Positions 15,925 through 25,140 are shown, counted from the stretch's first letter. The stretch: 64,000 bases of DNA from an uncultured Lachnospiraceae bacterium (GCA_900544685.1 UQWA01000009.1:31924-95923); one strand, 5' to 3'. Numbers and translations are program-made. Notes: generated by a model not told the origin, from the sequence alone.

Positions 15925-15953
15925 TTGATTCATGAGGATATTTTCTGTACAAT
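15925..15953 (+). promoter_or_regulatory. Promoter of the HD-domain hydrolase gene
   Basis: TTGATT (15925-15930), 17-base spacer, TACAAT (15948-15953), 43 bases before the start codon. Confidence 0.65.
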
Positions 15954-15995
15954 AAAAACTATAGTGAATCATGTTGCAGAAGGAGAAAACATATC

Positions 15996-16538
15996 ATGAG
16001 CAGTTATATTACAACTTACACCAGAAAACATTTTGATCCGGTACATCCGGATCCAGAGAGAATCGTTATTGAAGATATTGCACATGCGTTATCTCTTTTG
16101 TGCCGCGGAAACGGGCATGTGACCACGTTTTGGTCAGTGGGACAGCATTGTATTTGTTGTGCAAAAGAGGCGGCAGGACGGGGACTTTCTGACCGAATCG
16201 TGCTGGCCTGTCTTCTTCATGATGCCAGTGAATGTTACATGTCTGATGTGCCACGCCCTTTTAAGCAGACGATGCGGGAGTATATCTGTCAGGAAGAGAC
16301 ACTTCTGAGCATGGTCTACACCAGATATCTTGGTACAGATTTGACAGCAGAAGAACAAAAACAGATAAAAGAAATTGATGATGACCTGTTATGGTATGAT
16401 ATGACAAAATTGCTGGATGAACCACAGGGAGGAGAAGCCCCGGAACTTCATTTTGAACTGGATTATACCGTGCAGCCGTTTGAAGAAGTAGAGCGGGAGT
16501 ATCTGGAAATATTCAAAAAGTATTATGGGGTGAAATAA
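15996..16538 (+). CDS. HD-domain phosphohydrolase, YfbR-like
   Basis: 180 residues with the metal-binding pattern of small HD hydrolases: His51 in VGQH, His75-Asp76 in CLLHDASE, and a distal Asp in the DDDLLWYD region. The DASECYMSDVPRPFK segment resembles 5'-nucleotidase-like HD proteins that remove phosphate from nucleoside monophosphates, but the exact substrate is unproven. It has an AGAAGGAG ribosome site and its own promoter. The GH42 gene follows after about 45 bases. Confidence 0.8.
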   Translation: MSSYITTYTRKHFDPVHPDPERIVIEDIAHALSLLCRGNGHVTTFWSVGQHCICCAKEAAGRGLSDRIVLACLLHDASECYMSDVPRPFKQTMREYICQEETLLSMVYTRYLGTDLTAEEQKQIKEIDDDLLWYDMTKLLDEPQGGEAPELHFELDYTVQPFEEVEREYLEIFKKYYGVK

Positions 16539-16583
16539 CCACCTGTTATTCCTGCTTTGATTTGGTATGCTTATTTGAGCAAT

Positions 16584-18474
16584 ATGGAATTTAGAACGGA
16601 TAAATTACTTCATGGAGGAGATTATGATTCGGAACAGTGGCTGAAGCGACCGGATATTCTGGCAAAGGATCTGGATATGCTGGAAGAATCTGGCTGTAAT
16701 GTTGTCAGTCTCGGCATTTTTTCCTGGTCCACACTGGAACCGGAAGAAGGGGTATTTTACTTTGAATGGCTGAAAGAAATTATTGATAAATTATATCAGA
16801 GAGGGATCAGCACGATCTTGGATACCCCGTCCGGAGCCCGCCCGAAATGGATGGCAGACAAGTATCCGGAGGTACTTCGTGTGGATGAGAATGGGCACAG
16901 AAATCTCTTCGGTTTCCACCACAATCACTGTTATACCTCTCCGGTATACAGAGAAAAAGTACATACGATTAATAAAAAACTGGCGCAGGAAGTAGCTGCA
17001 CATCCGGGCGTGATTCTGTGGCACATTTCCAATGAATATGGGGGGAGAATGTTACTGTCCGCTGTGTCAGGATGCATTCCGTAAATGGCTGAAAGAAAAA
17101 TATCAGACAATCGAGAACTTGAATGACCGGTGGTGTACCACCTTCTGGAGCCATACTTATAACAGTTTTGACCAGATTGAAACGTCGTCTAAGATCGGTG
17201 AGACACAGCTTCATGCACTGAATCTGGACTTGAAACAATTTGTGACACATCAGACCGCAGATTTTATTCATGCAGAGATTGCAGCGGTTCGTGATGGCGG
17301 AAGTGATCTTCCAACGACAGCCAACCTGATGCGTTCCCTGAAGGGGAAACCATTTTTCCAGATGGAATCCTGTCCGATTTCTACCAACTGGCAGAGCGTC
17401 AGCAAATTAAAGAAACCGGGTATGCTTTTTGCTCAGTCCATGCAGGCTATTGCCCACGGAGGGGAAGGTGCATTGTATTTCCAGATTCGTCAGAGCCGTG
17501 GTGCTTCTGAGAAGTTCCATGGAGCAGTGATTGACCACTATGGCGGCAATGATACCAGAGTCTTCAAAGAAGTATCCAAGGTGGGAGCAACCTTAAAAGA
17601 ACTGAAGGAACTGGCTGGAACGACCATGGACAGTCCGGTGGCTATGATCTACGACTGGGACAGCCAGTGGGCGATGGAAGACAGCCAGGGTCCAAGAAAT
17701 AAAGGACTGCATTATCTGGAAAACCTGCTGAAGTATTACAGGGGATTCCGTAAACAGGGCATCAGTGTGGATCTGATTGATCAGACCTGTGATGTGGAAA
17801 AATATAAAATACTGGTTCTGCCGATGGTCTATATGTTCAAAGAGGGCTTCGCAGAAAAGGTGCGTGCCTTTGTGGAAAATGGAGGTACTTTGATTACCAG
17901 TTACTGGTCCGGGATCGCAGATGATACGGACCGCTGCTATCTGGAAGGAACTCCACACGGACTGATGGATGTGCTGGGAATCCGTAGTACGGAAATTGAT
18001 GGCCTGTATGACTGGGAAGAGAATGAATTTGTCCCAGTAGAAGGAAACGAACTGGGACTGGATCAGACTTATACCTGCAAATACCTGTGTGACCTGGTGG
18101 AACTGCGGGGAGCAAAGAGCCTGATGACTTACGGAAAAGACTTCTATGCAGGATATGCGGCATTGACAGTAAATGAATATGGAAAGGGCAGAGCCTGGTA
18201 TGTGGCAGCCGATGCAGACAAAGATTTTTTTGCTGATTTCCTGAAAAAAGTAGTGGAAGAAAATCAAATCAGCTGTGGCATAAAAGGAGATATTCCAGAT
18301 GCGCTGGAGATCACCGTAAGAGAAAGCGAAGAAGCAAAATATTACCTGTATCAGAACTTTGGAACAGAAGCGGTACAGATTCCGGTACCGGAAAAGGAAG
18401 CATCCTGGCTGTATGGCAGCGGGGATGAAAAACTGGAAGTGTATGGACTGGCAGTGGCGAAAATAACAAAATAA
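16584..18474 (+). pseudogene. GH42 beta-galactosidase interrupted by a +1 frameshift in a G6 tract
   Basis: Two overlapping frames form one GH42 enzyme. The first (16584 to about 17043) starts MEFRTDKLLHGGDYDSEQW and ends at NEYGG, where Glu about 150 is the acid/base residue. The second continues GECYCPLCQDAF, with zinc-binding Cys residues. The nucleophile Glu is in FQMESCPISTNW. The break is a run of six G (17040-17045); five would restore the frame. All catalytic residues and the C-terminal domain are otherwise intact, so this may be a recent mutation, a slippage-prone switch or an assembly error. The intact product of about 630 residues would hydrolyse beta-galactosides in the cytoplasm. 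The ATG at 16584 is preferred to the TTG at 16557. Confidence 0.85.
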
Positions 18475-18486
18475 GAAAGATGAGAG

Positions 18487-18528
18487 AGCAGAAAACTGGC
18501 TTAGAAGAGTCGGGTTTCTGCTTTTTTT
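18487..18528 (+). terminator. Terminator of the GH42 gene
   Basis: AGCAGAAA (18487-18494) pairs with TTTCTGCT (18515-18522), followed by a run of seven T. Confidence 0.75.
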
Positions 18529-18602
18529 ATAAAAATATAATAGGATCTAAGTAGGAACTTTGTTATAATGATGCCAAGGAGGGCTAGTGAATTAAAGCTT
18601 AC

Positions 18603-20468
18603 AAAAGATAAAAACAGAGAAAAATACAGCCGACAAGTGGATAAGACACAAAAGATAAGAAAATGAACGGATTAGAAAAAGAGGTGTCTTATGACCAATA
18701 CAAAACATGAAGATGCGATCATGAAAATGGGGTTTGGATATTTTCGTGATCATATACTGAAGAGGCTGGGAGTAGAATATGAGTTTGTCGCAGAAGAGCC
18801 GACAGAGCTGATTGAATTGCAGGTCCATTCCATGTATATGGATTTTACTTTTTTGACGTCAGATGGGTTCTATGCACATTTCGAGTTTCAGACAACAGAA
18901 ACGGACTGGAGAGATTTACAAAGGTTTGAAGCTTATGAGGCAGTAACGGCACACAAAAGAGAAAAAAAGGTATTGACCTATGTGATTTATTCTGGTGGCA
19001 TCACTGATACACAGACAGAGTTAGATTGTGGATTCCATACATACAGAGTGAAACCGATTTATCTGACGGATTATGATGCAGATAAACTGTTTTGGAAAAT
19101 GCAGACAAAACTGGAAAGAGAAGAAGCGTTAGATGACGAGGATTTAGCGGGTCTTGCACTTGCACCATTGATGTCCGGAAAACGGAGCCGAAAGGAGAAG
19201 ATAAAAGAGGCAATCTTATACGCAAAGCAGGGAGATACGGAGACAGCAGAAAAAACGATTGCGATTCTGTACACATTAGCGGATAAATTTCTTAAAGGTA
19301 TGGAATTACAGGAAATCAAGGAGGTGGTTGCAATGACGCGACTTGGACAGATGATTTATGATGATGGTGTTGAAAAAGGAATAGAAAAAGGCAGACAGGA
19401 GGGTTTGGAACAAGGAATGGATCGGATGTCAGTGCTGACAGCCAGACTGTTGAAAGAAAAACGCCTGGATGATTTGCAGAGGGCAACAGAAGATAAAGCA
19501 TACTGTGAGCAGTTGCTAAAAGAATATGGTATAGAATAAAAGTCGATTCCCATCTTACTACGAAAGATAAAGACAAAAATACAGCCGAAAAGTGAATAAG
19601 ACACAAAAGATAAGAAAATGAACGGATTAGAAAAAGAGGTGTCTTATGACCAACACAAAACATGAAGATGCGATCATGAAAATGGGGTTTGGATATTTTC
19701 GTGACAGCATACTGAAGAGGCTGGGAGTAGAGTATGAGTTTGTTGCAGAAGAGCCGACAGAGTTAATAGAATTGCAGATCTACTCTATGTACATGGATTT
19801 TACTTTTCTGACAGTGGAAGGATTCTATGCCCATTTTGAATTTCAGACAACGGAAACAGACTGGAGAGACCTGCAGCGATTTGAAGCCTATGAGGCGGTG
19901 ACAGCTCACAAAAAAGGAAAAAAGGTATTGACCTATGTGATTTATTCCGGAGGGATTACCAGTGCGAAGACAGAACTGAACTGTGGATTTCATACATACA
20001 GGGTGCAGCCAATTTATCTGACGGATTATGATGCAGATAAACTGTTTCGGAAAATGCAGACAAAACTGGACCGGGAAGAAGCGTTAGATGACGAGGATTT
20101 AGCGGGTCTTGCGCTTGCTCCGTTGATGTCCGGAAAGCAAAGCCGAAAGGAGAAGATAAAAGAGGCAATCTTATACGCAAAGCAAGGAGATACAGAGACG
20201 GCAGAAAAGACGATTGCGATTCTGTACACATTGGCGGACAAATTCCTCAAGGGTATGGAATTACAGGAAATCAAGGAGGTGGTTGCGATGACGCGACTTG
20301 GTCAGATGATTTATGATGATGGTGTTGAAAAGGGTTTGGAACAAGGAATGGATCGGATGGCGGTGCTGACAGCCAGACTGTTGAAAGAAAAACGCCTGGA
20401 TGATTTGCAGAGGGTAACAGAAGATAAAGCATACTGTGAGCAGTTGTTAAAAGAATATGGAATAGAAT
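18603..20468 (+). repeat. Tandem duplication of about 955 bp carrying the Rpn genes
   Basis: Two adjacent copies (about 18603-19537 and 19563-20468) share both the coding sequence and about 85 bases of leader, including the phrase GAACGGATTAGAAAAAGAGG before each start. The copies differ by scattered substitutions and a 24-base deletion in the second. Confidence 0.9.
18691..19539 (+). CDS. Rpn-family PD-(D/E)XK nuclease/transposase-like protein, copy 1
   Basis: 282 residues. The N-terminal half carries the PD-(D/E)XK core of Rpn-type recombination-promoting nucleases: MDFTFL (Asp), then HFEFQTTE (Glu-x-Gln) about 16 residues later. A helical C-terminal part follows with a charged EKGIEKGRQEGLEQG repeat tract, typical of this family and variable in length. 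Ribosome site AAGAGGTG precedes ATG 18691. The leader and gene are duplicated directly downstream. Such proteins are thought to nick DNA and raise recombination; the target is unknown. Confidence 0.8.
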   Translation: MTNTKHEDAIMKMGFGYFRDHILKRLGVEYEFVAEEPTELIELQVHSMYMDFTFLTSDGFYAHFEFQTTETDWRDLQRFEAYEAVTAHKREKKVLTYVIYSGGITDTQTELDCGFHTYRVKPIYLTDYDADKLFWKMQTKLEREEALDDEDLAGLALAPLMSGKRSRKEKIKEAILYAKQGDTETAEKTIAILYTLADKFLKGMELQEIKEVVAMTRLGQMIYDDGVEKGIEKGRQEGLEQGMDRMSVLTARLLKEKRLDDLQRATEDKAYCEQLLKEYGIE

Positions 20469-20470
20469 AA
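19646..20470 (+). CDS. Rpn-family PD-(D/E)XK nuclease/transposase-like protein, copy 2
   Basis: 274 residues, collinear with copy 1 throughout. It keeps MDFTFL and HFEFQTTE. The repeat tract is shorter by eight residues (EKGLEQG instead of EKGIEKGRQEGLEQG), which accounts for the whole length difference. Many differences are synonymous, which suggests that both copies stayed under selection for some time after duplication. A terminator follows directly. Confidence 0.8.
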   Translation: MTNTKHEDAIMKMGFGYFRDSILKRLGVEYEFVAEEPTELIELQIYSMYMDFTFLTVEGFYAHFEFQTTETDWRDLQRFEAYEAVTAHKKGKKVLTYVIYSGGITSAKTELNCGFHTYRVQPIYLTDYDADKLFRKMQTKLDREEALDDEDLAGLALAPLMSGKQSRKEKIKEAILYAKQGDTETAEKTIAILYTLADKFLKGMELQEIKEVVAMTRLGQMIYDDGVEKGLEQGMDRMAVLTARLLKEKRLDDLQRVTEDKAYCEQLLKEYGIE

Positions 20471-20476
20471 GCAGGA

Positions 20477-20518
20477 GAACCAGTCAGATATGAATCCATG
20501 ATATTTGACTGGTTCTTT
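20477..20518 (+). terminator. Terminator of the Rpn tandem
   Basis: GAACCAGTCA (20477-20486) pairs with TGACTGGTTC (20506-20515), followed by TTT. Confidence 0.65.
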
Positions 20519-20609
20519 GCTATAATTTACTGCGTTATCTTGCGAAAGCAGACATCTTCATGGTATGATAGGAAAAGATTGTCGAAAAAGTAAAAGATTG
20601 GAGAAAATG

Positions 20610-21038
20610 ATGAGTAACGAAAATAAGAAATGCAAAGTACATTATACCGGAACTTTTAATGATGGAACAAAGTTTGATTCTTCCTATGACCGTGGCGAGC
20701 CACTGGAGTTTGTCTGTGGCGCAGGCATGATGATCAAAGGCTTTGATGAAGCGGTTAAGGATATGGAAGTGGGTCAGATCGTGGATATACATCTGATGCC
20801 GGAAGAAGCTTATGGTATGCCGAATCCGGAGAATGTATTTACGCTGGAGATCAGTCAGCTTCCGGGATCGGAAGGTCTCTCTGTAGGAGAAAGAGTGTAT
20901 TTATCCAATGCAGCAGGACAGCCATTCCCGGTCAGCGTAGCAGCAAAAGATGAGACAACCATTACCTTTGATGCAAATCATGAGATGGCAGGAAAAGAAT
21001 TGAACTTCAAGATCGAACTGGTAGAAGTTACCGAATAG
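20610..21038 (+). CDS. FKBP-type peptidyl-prolyl isomerase, SlyD-like
   Basis: 142 residues from ATG 20610; GGAG at 20600-20603 favours it over longer in-frame starts. It reads KKCKVHYTGTFNDGTKFDSS, then LEFVCGAGMMIKGFDEAV, the FKBP fold with the inserted flap domain of the SlyD type (about residues 65-115), and a returning strand near the C terminus. No His-rich metal tail is present, unlike E. coli SlyD. It catalyses proline isomerisation and assists folding in the cytoplasm. Confidence 0.88.
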   Translation: MSNENKKCKVHYTGTFNDGTKFDSSYDRGEPLEFVCGAGMMIKGFDEAVKDMEVGQIVDIHLMPEEAYGMPNPENVFTLEISQLPGSEGLSVGERVYLSNAAGQPFPVSVAAKDETTITFDANHEMAGKELNFKIELVEVTE

Positions 21039-21102
21039 AGTATAAGATATGTCGGACATTGACTGAATGCAAATGGCTGACATGAGAAGAGGGTGTAAGA
21101 AC

Positions 21103-22017
21103 ATGAAGTATCTGATTGTTGGCGCAGGGGGAACCGGCGGCGTTGTGGGTTATTACATGACAAAAGCCGGAAAGAATGTGACACTGATTGCCAGAGGCGC
21201 ACATCTGAAGCAGATGCAGACAAAAGGATTGACTTTGGAAAAAATGTGGGATCAGTCCATCGAGACGATCCCGGTAAAAGCTTCGGATATGGAGCATTAT
21301 ACAGAACAGCCGGATGTGATTCTGGTTTGCGTAAAGGGATATTCTCTGGAAGATACGATTCCGTTTATTCAGAAAATGGCAAAAAAAGATACCGTGGTGA
21401 TCCCGATTCTGAATATCTATGGAACCGGTGCAAAAATGCAGAAGAAGCTGCCGGAACTTCTGGTGACAGATGGCTGCATCTATGTATCCGCCAATATCAA
21501 AGAGCCGGGAGTTCTCCTGCAGCATGGCAAGATTCTGAAAGTGGTCTTTGGAGTGCGGGAAAAAGAGGAATACCGACCGGTATTAAAAGAAATTGAGAAG
21601 GATCTGTGTGACAGCAGCATTTACGGAATTCTCTCCGAAAATATCCGTAGAGATGCATTGGAGAAGTTCTCTTATGTATCGCCGATCGGAGCAGCAGGAT
21701 TGTATTATCATGCAACCGCCGGGGATTTCCAGAAAGAGGGCGAACAGCGTGAGACATTCAAGGCAATGATTCGTGAGATCGCAACGCTGGCAGATGCTAT
21801 GGGAGTACCATTTGAAAAAGATATGGTGGATGTGAATCTGCGTATTCTGGCGAATCTGGCACCGGAAGCCACTACATCCATGCAAAGGGATGTCTACGCC
21901 GAAAAGGATTCTGAGATTGACGGTCTGGTATACGAAGTAGTACGAATGGGAAAAGAATATGAAGTTCAGGTTCCTGTTTATGAAAAAGTGGCAGAAAAGC
22001 TGGGAGGCGCAAAGTAA
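21103..22017 (+). CDS. Ketopantoate reductase (PanE/ApbA)-family oxidoreductase
   Basis: 304 residues from the ATG at 21103, chosen over 21067 because AGAGGG precedes it and the Rossmann strand MKYLIVGAGGTGGVVG then opens the protein, as is usual. The KGYSLEDTIPF segment and a helical C-terminal domain fit PanE/ApbA. The family reduces 2-oxo acids such as 2-dehydropantoate with NADPH, but many members in gut Firmicutes stand outside pantothenate operons. Here the neighbours are a YbaK-like protein (starting at the next base) and AprAB-like redox proteins, so a different 2-oxoacid substrate is possible. Confidence 0.82.
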   Translation: MKYLIVGAGGTGGVVGYYMTKAGKNVTLIARGAHLKQMQTKGLTLEKMWDQSIETIPVKASDMEHYTEQPDVILVCVKGYSLEDTIPFIQKMAKKDTVVIPILNIYGTGAKMQKKLPELLVTDGCIYVSANIKEPGVLLQHGKILKVVFGVREKEEYRPVLKEIEKDLCDSSIYGILSENIRRDALEKFSYVSPIGAAGLYYHATAGDFQKEGEQRETFKAMIREIATLADAMGVPFEKDMVDVNLRILANLAPEATTSMQRDVYAEKDSEIDGLVYEVVRMGKEYEVQVPVYEKVAEKLGGAK

Positions 22018-22488
22018 ATGTCATTAGAGAGAGCAAAAGCATATCTGGCAGAAAAAGGTTACGCAGATCATATAATTGAACTGGAGGATTCCAGTGCAAC
22101 GGTACAGCTGGCGGCGCAGGCGCTGGGTGTGGAGCCGGGGATGATTGCAAAAACTATGTCATTTCTGATTGGAGAGGAAGCGATACTGATTCTCACAGAA
22201 GGCACGGCAAAAGTAGATAACCGTAAGTATAAAGATACTTTTCATATGAAAGCGAAAATGATTCCATTTGAAGAAGTGGAAAACTGGATCGGACATGCAC
22301 CTGGCGGTGTGTGCCCATTTGGAATCAAAGAAGGCATAAAAGTGTATCTGGATGAAAGTCTGAAGCAGTTCGATACGGTGTATCCGGCTGCAGGGAATGA
22401 TCACAGCGCAGTAAAGCTGACGATAGCAGAACTGGAAGAGGTGGCAGGAGCAGCCGGCTGGGTAGACGTGTGTAAAGAACCGGCATAG
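22018..22488 (+). CDS. YbaK/EbsC-family aminoacyl-tRNA deacylase-like protein
   Basis: 156 residues. The YbaK fold is seen in SSATVQLAAQALGVEPGMIAK, the conserved TEGTAKVDNRKYK and the APGGVCPFG loop. Family members hydrolyse mischarged aminoacyl-tRNA such as Cys-tRNA(Pro), or act as amino-acid-binding relatives. The start codon follows the preceding stop without a gap, so the two are translationally coupled. Role within this redox-gene cluster is unclear. Confidence 0.85.
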   Translation: MSLERAKAYLAEKGYADHIIELEDSSATVQLAAQALGVEPGMIAKTMSFLIGEEAILILTEGTAKVDNRKYKDTFHMKAKMIPFEEVENWIGHAPGGVCPFGIKEGIKVYLDESLKQFDTVYPAAGNDHSAVKLTIAELEEVAGAAGWVDVCKEPA

Positions 22489-22526
22489 CACCAGAAGTAT
22501 TTGGGGATAAATAGGAGAAGAAAACA

Positions 22527-24464
22527 ATGGAATATCAATGGCCATATGAGAATGAATACGGACAGACTGAGATGGTAGAATCAGATGTCCTGGTGCTGGG
22601 CGGAGGACTGGCAGGATGTTTTGCAGCCATCTCAGCAGCGAGAAAAGGCAAAAAAGTAGTTCTGGTGGAGAAAGGTGCAACGAAGCGAAGCGGCTCCGCA
22701 GGAACCGGATTTGATCACTGGGAATCAGCCTGTACCAATCCATGTTCGGAAGTAACTGCCAAGGAGATAGCAGAGGCTTACGTGGATGAACAGGATCATT
22801 ACAGCAACGGAATTGCTCATTATATCGAATGCAGAGAGGGCTATGACCGCCTGCTGGATCTGGAAAAGATGGGTGGAAAAATCCGCGACACAGAGGATGA
22901 ATTTAAGGGCGCAGAGTTTCGGGATGAGAAGACGAAGCTGATGTTTGCCTATGATTATAAGAACAAATTTACCTTAAGAGTATGGGGATCGACCTTTAAG
23001 CCGGTGCTCTATAAGGAACTGAAGCGTCTGGGTGTGAAGATCTATGACCGTACCGAAGCGACAGCACTTCTGACTACCGTGGAGAATGGAAAAAAGCGTG
23101 GAATCGGCGCCATCGGCATGAATGTACATACCGGCAAGCTGCTGGTATTTAAGGCGAAGGCAACCATGCTGACCATGTCCAGACCGGCAAGAGTATGGCT
23201 GTTTAACCCGGATCTGGTAGGCTTATGTGAATTCCGTCCGATGCAGTCCATCGGAAGCGGACATGCTATGGGATGGAGAGCCGGTGTAGAATTCACCATG
23301 ATGGAGAAGTCTGTAAAGGGAGAATTCTCCGCAGCAGGCAGAAGCTTTCCGCCGTATGGTGCAGGCAACAATCACAATACCTGGTATGCAGCTACAATGG
23401 TAGATGCCAGAGGGGTAGAGATCCCGTATCTGGACCGTGATGGTAATGTATTAAAAACCGTTTCTGAGAGATATTATCCGGTAAAGGGACAGAAGTTTTT
23501 CTTAAAGGGCGGTGTCATTGATGAGCCAAAATACGAATACCGCGGACCGGAGACCATGCCGTTTGATGAACTGATGAAACGTGGTTATCAACTTCCATTT
23601 TATGCAGATTTAAGCCGCATGCCGGAGATGGAACGGAAGGTTATCTGGGGCATGATGGTAGGCGAAGAAGGCAAAACAAAGGTGCCAATCCTTCAGAATT
23701 ATACAGAAAGAGGATTTGATCCGACAAAGCATGCACTTCAGTGTTATGGTACCGGATGGCAGTCAGCGGCATTTCTGGATCAGGAACGCCAGCTTTTTGG
23801 TGCACCGGGTGGAATCATGCATGACTGGGATCTGAAGACCAATATTGACGGCATTTATGCTGCAGGTGACCAGCTTTTTGCATCTGACTGTTGTGGATTT
23901 GCCTGTGCAACCGGTTACTATGCCGGTAGAAAGGCAGCAGATTACTGCGATACCGTGGAATTGTGTGACGTGAATCCGGAAGATGTGGAAGCAGAGAAAA
24001 AACGTCTGTATGCGCCGCTGGAGCGTTCAGAAGGGGTATCCTGGAAGGAACTGAATATGGCAATCTCCAAGGCTATGCAGAACTATTGTGGCGGCGTAAA
24101 ATGCGATGCCCTGTTAAAAGAAGGTCTGGATCTGCTGAACAGCTACCGGGAAGAGATTGTACCACAGCTCTATTGTGAGAATCCACATGATCTGATGCGT
24201 ACCCATGAAGTACTGGATATTCTGGATGTGGCAGAGATGATTCTGCATGCATGTCTGATGAGAAAATCCAGTTCGAAACAGCTTTGCTTTACAAGAAGCG
24301 ATTATCCGGAGATGGATCCGCAGAAGGACCGCCGTTTTATCACCCTTCGCAGAGAAGGAGATCAGGTGGTAGAGGGCGAAGTGCCGCTGGATTATTTTGG
24401 AGATCTGGAAACAGAATATGAGAAACGCAATAAGGACTATATGGGAGGTGCCCATCATGAATAA
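22527..24464 (+). CDS. FAD-dependent reductase, AprA/fumarate-reductase-like flavoprotein
   Basis: 645 residues. FAD binding is shown by VLVLGGGLAGCFAAISAARKG (cited here as the GGGLAG Rossmann motif, about residues 20-30) and by the late NIDGIYAAGDQLF motif typical of fumarate reductase/succinate dehydrogenase and adenylylsulfate reductase flavoproteins. The length and the paired ferredoxin gene, whose start overlaps this stop by eight bases, match the AprAB arrangement. No sulfate-reduction genes are nearby. In fermenting gut bacteria such pairs often reduce unsaturated or oxidised organic acids; the substrate here is unknown. Confidence 0.8.
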   Translation: MEYQWPYENEYGQTEMVESDVLVLGGGLAGCFAAISAARKGKKVVLVEKGATKRSGSAGTGFDHWESACTNPCSEVTAKEIAEAYVDEQDHYSNGIAHYIECREGYDRLLDLEKMGGKIRDTEDEFKGAEFRDEKTKLMFAYDYKNKFTLRVWGSTFKPVLYKELKRLGVKIYDRTEATALLTTVENGKKRGIGAIGMNVHTGKLLVFKAKATMLTMSRPARVWLFNPDLVGLCEFRPMQSIGSGHAMGWRAGVEFTMMEKSVKGEFSAAGRSFPPYGAGNNHNTWYAATMVDARGVEIPYLDRDGNVLKTVSERYYPVKGQKFFLKGGVIDEPKYEYRGPETMPFDELMKRGYQLPFYADLSRMPEMERKVIWGMMVGEEGKTKVPILQNYTERGFDPTKHALQCYGTGWQSAAFLDQERQLFGAPGGIMHDWDLKTNIDGIYAAGDQLFASDCCGFACATGYYAGRKAADYCDTVELCDVNPEDVEAEKKRLYAPLERSEGVSWKELNMAISKAMQNYCGGVKCDALLKEGLDLLNSYREEIVPQLYCENPHDLMRTHEVLDILDVAEMILHACLMRKSSSKQLCFTRSDYPEMDPQKDRRFITLRREGDQVVEGEVPLDYFGDLETEYEKRNKDYMGGAHHE

Positions 24465-24735
24465 AGAATGGAAAGTATCTGTGATCCCATGCAGTGCCAC
24501 ACCACTTTTGTTTGATGAAAGCAAATGTGTGGGATGTAATACCTGTGCCAATATCTGTCAGTGTGATATTATGATTCCAAATCAGGAAAAGGGCAAACAT
24601 CCGATCGTGGCTTATCCGGGAGAATGTTATTACTGTGGTGCCTGCGTCATGGTATGTCCGAATCCTGGTGCCATTCATCTGCAGCATCCGGTTATGAACC
24701 GGGCAAAGTTTGTGCCTGTAAAAGAGGAACCGTAA
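24457..24735 (+). CDS. 4Fe-4S ferredoxin partner of the flavoprotein (AprB-like)
   Basis: 92 residues from ATG 24457, which has GGGAGGTG upstream; a longer in-frame start at 24397 is less likely. Two clusters are visible: CVGCNTCANICQCD and CYYCGACVMVCPNPGAI. The start lies inside the flavoprotein stop region (eight-base overlap), which implies coupled synthesis of a two-subunit enzyme, with this chain delivering electrons to FAD. Confidence 0.88.
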   Translation: MNKEWKVSVIPCSATPLLFDESKCVGCNTCANICQCDIMIPNQEKGKHPIVAYPGECYYCGACVMVCPNPGAIHLQHPVMNRAKFVPVKEEP

Positions 24736-24737
24736 AT

Positions 24738-25045
24738 ATGAACATTGGAATATACAGTATGCGGGATGATGAGACGGATTATGTACATCAAATGGAAGAA
24801 AGCCTTGGCATACACATTTTGACCACATCTGAAGACCCATCTGTGGATAACGCAGATTTTCTGGGAGGATGCGAAGCCTGACTGTTGGTGTGGTGGGAAC
24901 CGGAAAAATCGGTGCTGCCGTAATCAAAAATTTAAGAGGATTTGGCTGTAAGATACTGGCTTACGGAAGAAGCGGTAAAAAGTATGGTAGAGACCGGAAT
25001 TCTTGGTTTGCTGGATATGCAGCAGCATGAAAATGCCAAAATCCC
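24738..25045 (+). pseudogene. Deleted D-2-hydroxyacid dehydrogenase remnant
   Basis: Three fragments of one protein are strung together. The N terminus, MNIGIYSMRDDETDYV to FLGGCEA, ends in a stop. Directly after it, in another frame, comes the NAD-binding segment SLTVGVVGTGKIGAAVIKNL (from about 24874). A third frame gives SMVETGILGLLDMQQHEN, like the C-terminal catalytic-domain end. Roughly two thirds of a 320-330-residue enzyme (VanH/D-lactate dehydrogenase family) is missing through internal deletions. It begins three bases after the ferredoxin gene and was probably part of that operon. Confidence 0.7.
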
Positions 25046-25055
25046 GAGACATGCA

Positions 25056-25129
25056 AGTCAAAATCCCATCGCCGAAGGCGATTTTTGATGGATTTTGACT
25101 CGTAACTGTGAAGGTACTGAACAGTTACG
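25056..25129. repeat. Double-hairpin intergenic element (REP-like)
   Basis: AGTCAAAATCCCATC (25056-25070) pairs with GATGGATTTTGACT (25087-25100) with one bulge and an inner GCC-GAA-GGC. Immediately after, CGTAACTGT (25101-25109) pairs with ACAGTTACG (25121-25129). The second hairpin shares 18 of 20 bases (25107-25126) with 42661-42680. Confidence 0.7.
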
Positions 25130-25140
25130 AAAAATGATAA

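Noticed and set aside
17032..18474. Separate, second glycosidase gene starting at 17032
   Set aside because: It continues the GH42 fold exactly where the first frame stops, with a one-base homopolymer difference; two independent genes are unlikely.
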